From: Astrocystis sublimbata
Lineage: Eukaryota; Ascomycota; Sordariomycetes; Xylariales; Xylariaceae
Assembly: GCA_022453515.1 (NCBI GenBank)
Contig: JAJNNY010000043.1
Coordinates: 62,001-126,000 of the forward strand
DNA length: 64,000 bases
Direction of reading: 5' to 3'
The position numbers and the translations under genes were made by a program. Every line of letters begins with the position of its first letter. Within the stretch, counting starts at the first letter, position 1. The notes beneath the pieces were generated by a model, which saw only the letters and a program-made list of their open reading frames with translations, did not search any database and had not been told where the DNA came from. Below, piece by piece: positions 47,647-59,955 of this stretch.

Positions 47647-48247
47647 TCTGGTGCAAAAGCACTTGACCCAAGATATGTTGCCTGCTATTGTGTGATTCAC
47701 ACTCATTATGAACAACCGTGTGCCTACAGCAGAGGTAGCGAAGACATTTGCATCATTGAATCCAATGTGATTCAGGATGAATATAACCTAGTATCAACGG
47801 GGTGGCCTGTAAGCAGACCTACTCAAAATGGGGTGTAGGACTTCTGGTGATAATGATTTCGTTTTGTAGGTATATCATGTTACTAACATCAAAGGTCATC
47901 AAGTATAGTTGTAATTACGTTCAAGTTGGGTGCAGTTCCCTGAGACTTTACGTGACTCTTTCGCCAAAGAAGACAAAAGAACAGGTGTGATCGTATCTTA
48001 AATCATAAGTCAAATGACTTGAGGGTCATCTTGTCACAGACGTTGATGGTTGCAGAGAGTCCTTGATTGCTTAGGTTCAATGAGCTCACAAACCCGCCGA
48101 GGTGTGACAACTTCAGGTGTTCAAAGGGATGCCAGATAGTTCCTGGAGTTTCATGCTAATTAACGTGACTAATGTTTAATGGTGACCTCAATATTCACCG
48201 CTCGTGGGTTCTCGTGATAGGTTGTTGTCAAGTGCTTTTGCACCAGA
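47647..48247. repeat. Inverted pair of 21-bp repeats about 560 bp apart
   Basis: TCTGGTGCAAAAGCACTTGA plus one C at 47647-47667 is exactly repeated in reverse complement at 48227-48247. Outside the 21 bp the flanks are only weakly similar, and no target-site duplication is evident. Each arm also contains the small hairpin GTGC-AAAA-GCAC. Confidence 0.6.
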
Positions 48248-48910
48248 ATAAGGTAAAGAGATATTGTTTTCGCCATTGTTTCAAACAAAAGAAGAACACA
48301 TAAACAGCACAAACAGGTATTTTATTAAAAGTAACTAGATCATAAGGATAAAGTTGGCTGAATGATCCCTTAACTTCCAGTGCTGAACTGAGAATTTAGC
48401 GCACTTTGCTCAACCACGATTCCTATGTAACGCAGCAGTCTTCATACGTGTGTGTTTAGCTCTACACCCTTCTCAACGGACAACTTCGCCGGCAAAGCTT
48501 TCCATTTTAGTATCGACTCAATGCGCTCCCTACTGGATCTATCAAAGACCCTATCAAGCTGCAACAGTACTTCAAGGAGAGAACGTGATATACTCGAGCG
48601 AACCAACTATTTGCAGTAGCTCAAGATATGCGCAACTGTTTCAAGCTCTTACAAGTTGGACAGGAGTCTGGCATAGTTATTTTGACATCTTGGAGTTTGC
48701 AACCAGCCCCTTTGCAGCTTGTTTCATGGCGATTCTCGACGGTTGAGGGACAACGACAGTCCGTGTAGAAGTAGGAGATCGACTGGCAAGCCATTGCGTC
48801 TGGACTACTAACCCTTATCCGAATTGCGTGTTGAGAAAGCTTGTTTTGCTAGATACCTACAGTGGGTAGGGAAGTTTAAGTAATATGCAAGTTTGAGTAA
48901 TAGATGATGA

Positions 48911-48955
48911 GTGTGATTGTGTTTGGTATGATTGTGTTTGGTATGATTGTGTTTG
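48911..48955 (+). repeat. Three tandem copies of a 15-bp unit
   Basis: GTRTGATTGTGTTTG is repeated three times with one substitution, and a degenerate fourth copy follows in a GT-rich tract. Confidence 0.85.
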
Positions 48956-49559
48956 GTGTGATATTGTGTGTGTGCAGTGCCACTGGGGATGGAAAGAAAG
49001 TTTTGATGCGAACCTTGTGACCATTTATATTAATATTTCGAGTACACTTATCTATGCACATTGTTCCTAGACGTACGACGTTGTATTCTTTACATAACTA
49101 TTGTTCACAGCTGTCGAGATGAATGTCTTTGTAACAAGAAACAAGTTGTGTAACACATATTGAATCTTTGTGACGACTTCTTGTCTGTGATACTGTTGTG
49201 TACTTCAGAATAATTTTACTACAATTTTCTTAAAACTGCTATATTAGTTACTGGGGTGGATGATAACCGGCAAGTCTCTGGTATTGTGCTATTTTCAGCT
49301 TTCTGCAATTGGATTGTTAGGAAATGGCCTAGTTAGAGTCTATATAATACTAATTAATATAAGCTGATGCCGGATCTCACTCTGTATATCTTGAAAATAT
49401 TAATTGTCACATTATTGCACACACCTATACATACTAAGGAGAATCCAGGCTTGAAGCGACAACATCAACACCGCTGCAACAACGCTCCTTCTTGTGTCCA
49501 ACCGTAAGTCCGTGGATATCCCCAAACTTGATCCCTATAGCAACCCTCAGTTAAAATAT

Positions 49560-51248
49560 TTACTCTATGTGATGCATCCAATTACCCATTCGGGGCGGAT
49601 CCCAACGCTTGGGATGTATAGGTTGACGAGGATACGGATATGGATACGCCTGCTCAGCATCACCAGCGGGCGGATAACCATGCCCAAGCCTATTTCTGTC
49701 TCCCCACCACCGTCCCCAGGGTGGGCCTTGGGGGGAAACGTCCGGCTGTGATGTGGCGTGCACGAAAGGTGGCGCGCCAGCCCATGGTGGTTTATCGAGA
49801 CATGATGATGTGGGCCACACAATATCGCCGTTGGGGTCGCTTGCTATAACCGCGCTGGTTACGACCACGCTCTTTACGAAGGTGCTTTTTATTAAAGTGC
49901 TTGTTACGAAAGTGCTTGTTATGAACGCAGTGCTAACGGTCAATGTAATTGGAGAGGTGGACTTTGGAATTGTGGAAACTTCCGTACTGCTGCTGCTGCT
50001 GCTTGTTGCGTCGTAGTCAGATGTGCTGGTGGGAGATGCCGTACTTGCCGATGCTGCGGTCGTCGTGCTGAACGATGCGGTGGCGCTGCTATAGCTTCTC
50101 GTTCCAGATTGATAAGTTGTTGACTCAGACTGATAAGTATTCGACTCAGAATCATAGGTAATGGACGAGGAATAATAGGTACTCGACGTAGAAGTGTGGG
50201 AAGCCGTTCTTGAGTTACTGGTATAGTAAATTATGGAAGTGGTCTTTGTAGTGGCCGAGCTTGTCCGTTTCGTTGTCGTGGAGGATGTGTCAGATGGAGA
50301 GGTTGCAGTTTCAGTCACGACGAGCGAGGTCGAGAATACGGTCGCCGTGATGGATTTGGATTGTTTGGACGAGGAGCCACCCGTAGCTCCAGATGCCGAG
50401 GCGCTGAAAGTTGAATATCTGGTGGCAGTCGAGCTCGCAATCACGGAAGGGGTTGCTGTTGCCGTTGTCTCAAACGTGACGGCCGTCGATTGCTCAAGCG
50501 CTGCACCTGACAACATCTCGCCTTCGTCGCTAGAAGTGAAAGATATCGAACTGACACTTGTGGCAGCAGTCACGGTAAACGTTGTCGTGGCTGCTTTTCC
50601 AGCCACCGTGTAAATAGTCGCCGATGGAGATGAGCTGGTGGACTCATCCGCACCTGTACTTGGAGAGCCTGTGGGCACCACATCGGTGCTATCGATTGTA
50701 AAGAACTCGGATTGGGAATATGTATGCGTGACGAGATGTCCTGTAGCCTGCACACCTTCGTCAAATCCCTTTCTTGTATCTCGCTTCCAACTCTGCTAGT
50801 AGATTTGCTTACTGTTGACGAAGAGAGAAGTTCCACAGCACGGATTTTGGGAGCTCGGACTGGAGCCGTAGTGCATGGGGCAAGGTCTGAAATGGCAGTA
50901 GAAGGCTCGCTGGCTTCGATGGTCGGCAGTACAGGAGGTTCGGTACCTTCAGAGATAGACACTCTGGTGGCTGTGATAGTCTCAATTGTTCCCCTATTCC
51001 CATCGCCACTGTCAGTCTTCCTTTCTTGGGAGTCAAACGTCAAGAGTAGGAATCTAGGTATGCGACACAAAGCGAGCGACAACGTACGATACATCGGTGG
51101 TGAACGTTGTTGTAAACGTGGAGCTGATAGTGTACCAAGTTGGAAGCTTGTCCGTAATAGTGGTGGTCGACGCGAAGCTCCAGCTCGGGCTTAAGCCTTG
51201 TGAGGCTGCCGCGACGCCAGCGAGAGTGGCCGCGAGAGTGGCCCTCAT
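49560..51248 (-). CDS. Secreted Ser/Thr-rich surface protein, 509 aa, three exons
   Basis: Exons are 51248-51088, 50993-50813 and 50747-49560. The introns (94 and 65 nt) have donors GTACGT and GTAAGC and acceptors TAG and CAG, and all phases agree. Residues 1-16 are a signal peptide (MRATLAATLAGVAAAS). The N-terminal part has WSFASTTTITDKLPTWYTIS, a style typical of fungal wall proteins. Most of the rest is Ser/Thr/Ala-rich with hydrophobic-Thr blocks such as TTFTVTAATSVSS and a periodic stretch of TYYSSS, TYDSES, TYQSES and TYQSGT hexads (about residues 305-335). Another block repeats VTSTLIKSTFVKSVVVTS. The last 80 residues are different: Pro, Trp and Gly-rich (PPWAGAPPF, GPPWGRWWGDRN), with no hydrophobic GPI tail. 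It is probably a heavily O-glycosylated secreted or wall-bound protein, perhaps an adhesin. The family is not recognised and the function is inferred only from composition. Confidence 0.75.
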
Positions 51249-52243
51249 CGCTCAGAACTTACTAAGGAGTGAGAAGCAGCAGGACAGCTATGAGGGTGGT
51301 TGAGGCTGGGAGGAAGTACACGTATGCTCGAATAGCAGTAGGAAACTCATATGGGAAGCCTTGCCAATGACTGGACCGATAGGGGAAGGAGTCGGGAAAC
51401 TTGGCGACAAAGTTCGCACGTGCAGATGCGGGCATTAAGTACCACACAACGTTCACCTGCATTACTGCATTCCATCCCTACAGCGGTGTTGGGCTGTAAA
51501 GAATACCAACTTGTGTTACAGAGCAATTTGGGAAGTGGATTTCACCTAGATTTAAAAGTAAGAACTTCAAGGAATTTTGGCGATGATCAAGAACAAGCAA
51601 TGCATATAAGGTTTTGAAATGCATATTCAGGAGGACACAACTTAATGGTGCTGCAGCAAGCCATAGTAGTGCGTGGCCTTGCGCAAGAATACGTTGCCAT
51701 GTTTCAAGCACGTTGCACCAAGGCGCTGCTAACAAAATTAGTAGGTACCACAACGAGTTCGAAACCTGAGCCTCTGGCAAACCTCACGTACACGCTGAAT
51801 GCCAGTCGAGAGACATGATCAAGGACCGGCCCTGAGTGATGTTCGGCTATCTCTTGAAACCTCACTTGGTCACTGATGGAATTCATCTGAACAGTTACAG
51901 AAGTCATAATTCAGTGTACCCTATCGATCAGGGGAGCTTCAGCTTCAGTTCGAGTCCGAGGTACAGAAGTGTAAAGTAAATTGATACAGAGAAACAACTC
52001 CGCACGACGTGAAATGGTATGGCCGTGAAGAAGAAACAACACCTATACACCGCCACCAGAGTAATCAACATTATCCACGACTTAGGGATATTAGAGCAAC
52101 CAAACGCCAACCAATGCCTCCTTCTGCTTTCTGCCATCTCACCATGTTTACGAAACATGGTAGTTCAAACTGGATTAATCGAGTCAATACAATCCCAATC
52201 TTTGTACTTTATGTACTCATCAGAAACGTTATCGTGATCATCA
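51249..52243. other. Intergenic between tandem minus-strand genes
   Basis: It holds the 5' flank of the Ser/Thr-rich gene and the 3' flank of the kinesin gene. Short frames on both strands have no motif. Confidence 0.5.
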
Positions 52244-55200
52244 TTATCGCCAAATCAGCCCACTCTTCTCCTTCTTTGCGGCACCCGCCATACCCGCGCT
52301 ACCAATAGTAATGCGGCGCGAGGCTTGTGGCATGCTATCGACCTGCTCCCTTGGGCTTCCCCAACCCGAAGCTCTCATAGAGCTTCCGAGATTCATCCGC
52401 CGGGCCTGTCCAGCCGTGAGAGAGGTCTTGGACGTCGCATCGCGAACACGAAGGTCCGGTGGCGAGCAGCTAATGGGAGGGCTTCCTCGTCTATCGGTGC
52501 TGCCCCGTCGCAGCCGGGAGATACCGTTCGTGCTAGAGTTCAGCGAGGGCCCAATGCTAGACCGATGGTTGCTGAACGAGCCGACGGATGATACACGTCT
52601 AACGTTTGTGTTCATGTTGCTTGCCGACGCAAGTGATGACAGACGTCTCGGTTTCTTGTTGGCGTGGATAGCGGATCGCAATTTAGAGCTATCGATTAGC
52701 GACGAATTTTCCGAGTCGGAATACGGCGAGTGGTTCTCGTCGCCAGAGCTTGGGGATGGCGCTGGCAACGAGGATTTGAACTTCTCATGACTGGGTCGCG
52801 GGCTGAGTGACGTATACCGCCTTCCTGGCAAGCTGATATTAGCAGCTTGGGATAGGTCCAGGCTGCGAAGCGGGCTTCCTCGTCCTTCAGTGTTCGACGA
52901 CGAGGCAAGGTTGAGCGACATCGTGGGTGCCACGGGCGAGAGGCTGCCCTGTGATGGTCTTTTGGACAAAAACCCGGCCTGAAACCTGCTAGGTTTCGAG
53001 AGAGGTATTGTCGTTACCTCGGGTGCCAACAATGAAGGACTTGACTCCTCGGCTGGCTCGCTCTCTTTTACAGGCGAAAGAGCCACCTTTACCGGCGAGA
53101 CGGCTTCCTTTACCGGCGAGAGAGTCTCCCGGATGACGGGCAAGGATTTCTCTGGCGATGGTTGTTCTGGTATGAGTACGAGTTTCACAGGTGTCTTCTC
53201 GAAGTCGGCCAACGTGCCATCCTCACTGGCGTCATCCCGCCAACGCACCGTACGTTTCGACGGTGTTCGCTTCTTAGCTGGGGAAAACGCCACGCCCTTG
53301 CGCGTATTGACTGCCTTGCGACGACGAGGAGAGCTTTTCATAGGCGAAAGGAATACCTGCATGGGTTCAGCTGCCGCTAAACTGGCCAAGGCTGGGTTGG
53401 GTATCGGCTTCACAAGCTCCTTAGGTAGGGCCGAGTTCCTCTTCCGCTTCGGGGTTCCACGCTTGGTGGGAGAGAATGCTTCTAAGGGTACCTTTGAACC
53501 ATCAGGTTTGACCACTTGAGTTGCAGCTGAAAACCCGGTATCCAACAAACGGTGGATTATGCCCTTCGCATGGGTAACTGCTTCTTCTTCGCTCATATGA
53601 ATGGTTTCGGAGAGCGATGTGAGTATCTCGAATTGAGCAACTAGCAGAGCCTGCACGGTGGAGGCATCGCCTACTTTGTCCTGCTCCAGGACGTCGCGGT
53701 AGGCGTCACGGGCGAAATTAGACTTGAGTAGTTCGGCTTCAGTAGTCAAACTCGCGATCTGAGCGGCATCTGTATGACCATCCCCAGGAGGGAGCTGACT
53801 AATACTATGCTGGAGAGCTCCGTCAATAGCGCGCTCCCAGTTCGTGTTTTCTAGCTTTTGGTGAAGATGATTTCTGCTGTGTTCGAGTTCGAGAAGGATA
53901 CCATGGGCCGTTTTGCGCATAGCTGATAGAGGGGCAGGCATTTGGTCCTCATCCCCATGAGTGTCGCAGACAGTGTCGAACGCGGCAATCCACGAAGAAA
54001 GCAAGCCAATGCGTCGTTTGATACCGCGCAACTTCCTCATGTGATTCACTTTATCCTGGCGCTCATTCGACGAGTTGTCGTAGGCTGTACGGATCCTCTG
54101 TAACCCCTCTCGCACCGAAGCATCTCGCTTCTCCATCTGTTTCCGGAATTTGGCGTAAAAAGTCTGTTCCGCGTTCTTTTGTTGCGCCCGCAGTTCGTTG
54201 ATTAGTGTCATTTGCTCGTCGATCTTGACCAAGAAATCTTTGACGTGGCGGTTGACATTGAAGACGTTTCTCGTTACTTTTGTCTGGATATTCTTGGCTC
54301 TGTTCGCGTACCGAAGAGTGTTTTGGGTTTCGTCAAAATGGAGACTCGAGGGACTGACGCATACGATCATGACGGTCTTGCAATTGCCGCCGAGGGAGAA
54401 TTTCAACAGGCGAGTAAGTTTGCTGTTTCGGTATGGCACGTGGGAGTTCTTGCGAGGGTCGCAGAGCGCATTTATGCAACCGCCCAGTGCCAGCAAGGAC
54501 TTGTTAATATTGGCGCCTTCGATCAAACGCTCTCCGCGGTTCTTCGTAGCGCTGGCTCTTTCACTTCCAGCAAGATCGATGATGCTCAATGTGGCCATGG
54601 TATGTGGCTCGTTCACAGCCGCATTCCTGTCCTTCATGGCAACGTTGATTTGAAGTACAGCATGTGACCGCGAAGATGTGGCGTTTGCGTCGGTTGGCGA
54701 CACAGTTCGGAACTCGTTTCCCGAGACGATCATGTCCATGACTTCTTGGACGTTCTTGGGATGGTGGCTACTCAGGCCTTGCACGGACACGGCCTGGTTC
54801 GAATCTTCGCGCAACATCAGACCCTGCTTGCTTCCGCCAGGGACAAGCAGGTCACGGATGGTCTCGTTATAAATCTCGAGGTAGGAAAGCGATACTTCGG
54901 TTGTCTTCTCGTCACTGCAATCGTTTATCCTCTCGAAAAGCTCTTGCATAGTTAGAAATATGATACCGGGCATTTGGGTTGTGCCTGTGATGGTGTGAGT
55001 CTTGCCGCACCCGGTGGCGCCGTAGGCAAAGACTGTGGCATTGTAGCCGTCGAGGACACTATCCAGTAGGGTTTTGGTGGTTGCTTCGTATACTTCTGTC
55101 TGCGTTGTGTTGTCGTCGAAGACGCGATCGAAGCCAAAGGTTTGATCTTTGACCTTCTTTCCGTTGGGCACGACAGACCTCGAGAAGCGCTGCATGGGGT

Positions 55201-55616
55201 TGTCCTCGGGCGGGTCGAATACGCTGCAGTCAGGATCGTTAGTGAGGTGAAGCACGAGTGAAGAGTCTGCCGGGGTCCGTGTACGCACAGGCATCTGTCA
55301 TCAATGACCTTGATGACGGATCGAATTCCTGTCTGCCTGAGCTTGGGTGCTGGGGCCCCAGCTAAGGAGCCGTCGCCCAAGAATATTGTGCCATCGTCGT
55401 GCTTTTGTCTATGACCATATGTAAGTTCCTAGCACGGCTGAGGGTCGGGGACAAGGCGTCGGGTCGAGGACATACAACTGGGCAGCTTCTCTGATTGTGA
55501 AGGGTCGCACTCGAACTGGATGGTGGGTTAGCGACGATGCATAGTGGCGAGGGCGCAACGGCCGCCGTCGTACCTGCAACGGTGATAGATGATGCTCCTG
55601 GATCGGTGCGAGGCAT
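52244..55616 (-). CDS. kipB: Kinesin-8 motor protein (Kip3/KipB type), 1060 aa, four exons
   Basis: Exons are 55616-55574, 55515-55476, 55408-55289 and 55223-52244. The three introns (58, 67, 65 nt) have donors GTACGA, GTATGT and GTGCGT and CAG or TAG acceptors. Only this splicing restores the motor start SSITVAVRVRPFTIREAAQL and the kinesin-8 insert FLGDGSLAG, then SVIKVIDDRCLVFDPPEDNP. The motor domain spans about residues 7-395: P-loop GATGCGKT at 136-143, switch I NATSSRSH at 248-255, switch II DLAGSE at 284-289, and the end LRYANRAKNI. A neck and coiled coil follow (DEQMTLINELRAQQ). The basic, Ser-rich tail has three SPVK motifs near residues 770-795, possible cyclin-dependent kinase sites, plus SPRRRK and KKRTPSKR basic patches that could bind microtubules or act as nuclear signals. 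Kinesin-8 motors walk to plus ends and promote microtubule depolymerisation, setting spindle length and nuclear position. Confidence 0.95.
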
Positions 55617-56311
55617 GTTGACTGGCGCCTATAGGTGGTACTGCTCGATGCGCCTCGAGCTCACGCGGTTCGTGGACGGGGCGACATATAAGACAAAGGC
55701 GAGAAGCAAATATACAACTAGCAATCTGTGCCTGTCGCGATATTGGTAGCTGTGTCGGGGACGGCGTCGACCTGTGTAGTTAGTAGTTAGAGATACCGGT
55801 CGATTGGAAGCTTGGTGTTGTAGTGATGATAAAGAAGATAATACACAATGGGGACCAGATATCGTCATTCGGGAGACGGGATATTAAAATTAAAAAGACG
55901 TCCCAGTCAAGGTAAGCGGCACTTGTTGATTGCAAGGTAGCGGAGGTACCTCGTGCAAACACAGCACTATCACTGGGGCAACCACTAGCGCACGATGAGT
56001 GGGGACGTGACACACTCGACCAGTCACAGGAGCGTTGATGCCCGTTGTGGAAGTCACAGGGGGTGGGTCAGCGACCACTCTAATTACATCCTGTGGGGTC
56101 GCCTGCCCAGCTTCTGTTTTGCGTCCATCTGTAGGTACCTACCTATAGGTACTCGCACCCCAGACCCCACTCGACCCCATACACCACCCTCGAGGTATCC
56201 ATCATGAAGCTTTCCTCGAACCAATGATTAGCGGACAACACTTCAAAACAACAAGACTGCAAGAACAAGCATGTGCACGAATATAGGGGTGTTTTGTTTT
56301 GGTTGATCTGC
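55617..56311. other. Intergenic between kinesin-8 and GH115 genes
   Basis: About 0.7 kb in tandem arrangement: kinesin promoter and leader, then the GH115 3' flank. It contains a GTAGGTACCTACCTATAGGTAC palindromic patch near 56130-56151. Confidence 0.55.
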
Positions 56312-59300
56312 CTATGTCCTCTGAGCAAAGCTCGCCCGCTGATTCGCGCCGTACTGGTCCCTTCCGACAAGGAAACTCTCGGGTGGTCCGAGATAGCTCG
56401 GCCGCACACCACCCAGATCCACGACAATCTTTTGTACGATGACGCTTGGCGCCAGGCACCAGACACGCAGTGTGTACGCCCCTTTCTTCAGCACATCCCA
56501 TCGCGTCGTTGTTTGGTGGCCCGGATCGAGCCCCCACACCGAGTCCGCGATGGAACTCGCCCATCCCGCCGGCATGTCTGGCCCGATGCTGTCAGGCACG
56601 AACCGCATCACCTGCGGCTGAGCCTGCGCCTCGCCTGCTGGAAACAGCGACACTGCAAATTCGAGTGGTGTCTTGTCCGAGAGGTAGTTCTGTGTAGGCG
56701 AGAGGTACAATGTTACATTGACTTTGCTCACATTAGTGAATACGTACACGTCGTACTCCAATGCAGGTGCTGTTGAAGGTGTCTGCGGGGGCGTCGTCTG
56801 CGGCCATAGTGTGATACCTCCCATGGTCCGTCCATAATTATCGAGTGTCAAGTACGTCGTGTTGGAAACTGTCGCGTTCGTTGAGCTGTGTATGCGTTGA
56901 TAGTTTGGAGCTTCGATGGCCACCGTCTTGTCCGACTCGACAAAGCCCGACGCGAAACTCGAGGGTATTTCTCGTGTGATTACAGGCACCTGCACTACAG
57001 GCGAGCTAAACCACGTGGTGAAGCCCTCTTTCCCACACCCTGCAGTGAATTTGATATTCGCTGTCGTGGTATTAGCGACTTTAGGCGTGGCCGACCACTC
57101 GACTGCCACGAGCACGCGGGAATCTGTTCCGTTGACCGGTCCGGCTACTCCCTTGTCCTGCGATAGCTTCACCCAAGGCAGATCAACTGTGGCTGACCAG
57201 TCGCAATCTGTCGTGCCTCGAGAGAATACCTCGAACCAGCGCGTCGCTGGGCCGTACGGGTCAAGCGGTGGAAGCACCAGGGTGTTTCCTGAGTTTGCGT
57301 GATACTTGTCATCTCCAGGTATACTAGCGTTAAGTCCCTCCACAGCGATACCGACTTCGCCTGCAATAGAGCTTACCGCACTCTGCACGTACGACATTGC
57401 AGGCAAAACGTTGCGCATCGGCTGCTGCCAGTAACCGTCATAGCCAAAATGTGTTTCTGCACCCCATGTTAGCTTAACAGTCAAGCTTGCCCTCCATACG
57501 TACTCACGATCCATCATGCGTTTCCATTTCCCACCCAGGAGATCACTACAACCGCTGGAGTCAGTAACTGTCTTTTACTGTAAACGAATTGCTCATGAAA
57601 CAGTGCTTTGCAGGTGTCTTGGGAGCATAGATACTTATTAGGGCAATTTATGCTCCCGAGACATGCCAGAAGGGGGGATAAATGACTGCAGGAGTTGCAT
57701 ACTCCCATCTGGCTGTAAGTTCCGCGTCGGCTTGAAAACGAGCCAGCACATCTGTGATCCTGTCATTTGCTGAATTCCTATGCTGATTTGCGTACACTGC
57801 ATTTTTCTTGGCGCCAATATGGACTTGATGGATGATTTGGCCTCCAAGGATTGGGTGTAGTACCATCTCAAAGTACGCTGGCTGAGATGTCTTGTCGAGT
57901 TTTTCATAGAGGGATTGGGCGTCGTCCACTAAGGTTTGCCACTGTTGAAGAATTGCATCGCCCTCATTGTAATTGACCACGGAGTAGACGTGCGGTTCAA
58001 CAAGTTCGAATTTTCTTCTGGCCGCATACATGCCAAAGCGCGTCATGATGTCGGCGATAGCATCTGCTTGTTCCGGGCCAAATTCACGAGTTGCCCAAGC
58101 AGTGGTCCAATTTCCAGTCTGGTCGATTCCCCATTGCTCGATGTCGTATGCCATGTCTAGGAAGTGATTTATCGGGATCTCCAGTGGCTTCAGGTCTCCT
58201 ACATTGACGATCCATATTCTATCAGCACCGTGGGCGTAGGCTAGCTGCATTTGCTCAGCTGTCTTCTGTAGTTGAATAGTGTTGATCCATTTGTAGTTCC
58301 TCGTATCTCCCACGTAGTCGAAATGATAGTAGACGCCAGCGCCGCCAGCCCGTGTCTTCTCATCGCCAATGGGTACTCTGCGCACATTTCCCCAGTTGTC
58401 ATCGGCCCATAACAAGGTGATGTCGTCGGGGATTGTCAGGCCTTCTTCGATGTACGACATGACCTCTTTGTACTGTAATTTGAGCTGTCAGTTTCACAAG
58501 CGTATCGTAGAAGCAAGCAACAGGTAATCCCGGACCATGACCTGGGCGAACCAAGCGAAATATAACTCACGAGACACCACATTTGAGGCACGTCAGCCGT
58601 CTTGACCCCCAGTACATCCTCGATAACATTTCTCTGACTCTCAACTACAGCCTCCAGTAAACTGACGATAGCATCCACACCAAGCCCAGCGATCGCCGTG
58701 TCTCCACTGCCTCTCATGCCCATAGTCCAGAGGCTGTTGTTCGCATAGGGCTTTGCGCGTTCCGCGCCATAGACAAAGTACTCGTCAATCGTCCTGTTGT
58801 TCTGATCGTATGCCCACGGCCCGAGCCCCTTACTCGTGTAGAACGTCCCAAACTCGTTCTGCGCACGCATCATCGGCTCCGTGTGAGAGCTGCCCATGAC
58901 AACCTCCCACGCGTCCGCCAGCGGCTGATTCGCAGGATCGTCGACCTCCAGCATGGACCCCCAGATGGCCGGCCAGAGGTAGTTCGCGCGCAGCCGGAGG
59001 AGGAGCTCGTAGACGTTGGCGTAGAAGTGGCGGTTGTAACCCACCCCGAACGGGGTGTCGTCGTAGTTCTGCTGCACCCAGCCGGATAGGCCCGGCTGCT
59101 CGTCGTTGAGGAAGATCCCGCGGTACTTGACGGACGGGGAGCGCTGCACCTTTTTGCCGTCGGGAAGGGTGATGAAGATCTCCTCGTGCGCCTTGATGGG
59201 CACGTCGGCCCACCAGTACCACGGACTGACGCCGATCTGCTCGCTGATGTCGTAGAGCCCGAAGATCACGCCACGGGGGTCGCTGCCGGCTATGACGACG

Positions 59301-59955
59301 GCGCGGGGGCAGTCGCGTATTGGGCTATCGACGATCTGAGTTACGAATGACTCCCATTTCCCATCAATTTGAGAGGCGTCTAGCTTGCCGGCTTTGACTA
59401 AGTCATCGATCAAGGCGGAACGGCCGAGAGTCCCGGCTATGATCACTGTATTGGGAGCCGATGGGTCGGTGAATTCTGGGCCGAAGAAATACTCCGTGTC
59501 GTTGGTAGAGTACTGTGAAAAGGGGCAGATGCAAAGATGTCAGTTTTCAGCTCTAATGGTGAAATGCAACCACCACCACCGAGTTCAACATTCTCAGTAT
59601 AGTCTTGAGAATCTACGAAGTCCACAGCCCAGATTTGAGATCGCGCCTTACTTACGTGGGTGTAATTTGACGCAACAGGATGATACTCGTACAAAGTTGG
59701 TTTCGCGCCCTTCTCGCCGTTGCTAAGCGTGAAGTTCGTCCCTGTGACGCGACCGAAGTCTATCGCCAGATCTCCCGCTGCCCGGATAACGCCCCAACTG
59801 TCACCGCCCGAAACGAGGATCTGAGGCTTCTTTATGTCACCGCCGGCTATCTGGAGAGCATCTGGGACTTTTGTGAAGCTCACAATGGGCTGCTGCCCTA
59901 GGGATGCGACGAGCGATGCCAAGGCGGTCAGTACCAGCCATAGTAGTGGCATCAT
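56312..59955 (-). CDS. Secreted GH115 xylan alpha-1,2-glucuronidase, 1064 aa, five exons
   Basis: Exons are 59955-59656, 59512-58571, 58472-57703, 57545-57508 and 57456-56312. The introns (143, 98, 157, 51 nt) have donors GTAAGT, GTGAGT, GTATGC and GTGAGT, and all phases agree. Exon 4 is a micro-exon of 38 nt. The signal peptide is MMPLLWLVLTALASLVASLG; I chose the ATG at 59955 because upstream frame residues would bury it. Family blocks in order: ILVSGGDSWGVIRAAGDLA, GSDPRGVIFGLYDISEQIGV with SPWYWWADVP, KYRGIFLNDEQPGLSGW, RLRANYLWPAIWGSML, MGSSHTEPMMRAQNE, WCLYKEVMSYIEEGL, TLLWADDNWGNVRR, GGAGVYYHFDYVGD, HGADRIWIVNVGDLKP, QWQTLVDDAQ and TARWDDLLGGKWKRMMDQTH. The C-terminal domain (about 690-1064) is beta-rich. 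These enzymes remove glucuronic acid from xylan side chains. Length and blocks are complete. A CreA-like GTGGGG and one GGCTAG hexamer occur upstream; control by them is speculative. Confidence 0.94.

Larger units (their letters stand above)
46918..49559. other. Intergenic, AT-rich, no gene recognised
   Basis: This begins with the GST promoter side. It contains a 107-codon minus frame at 47240-47563 without a recognisable family, the 21-bp inverted repeat pair described below, the perfect palindrome TCCCATGCATGGGA near 47551-47564 and a 15-bp tandem repeat at 48911. The end is the 3' flank of the Ser/Thr-rich protein gene. Confidence 0.45.
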
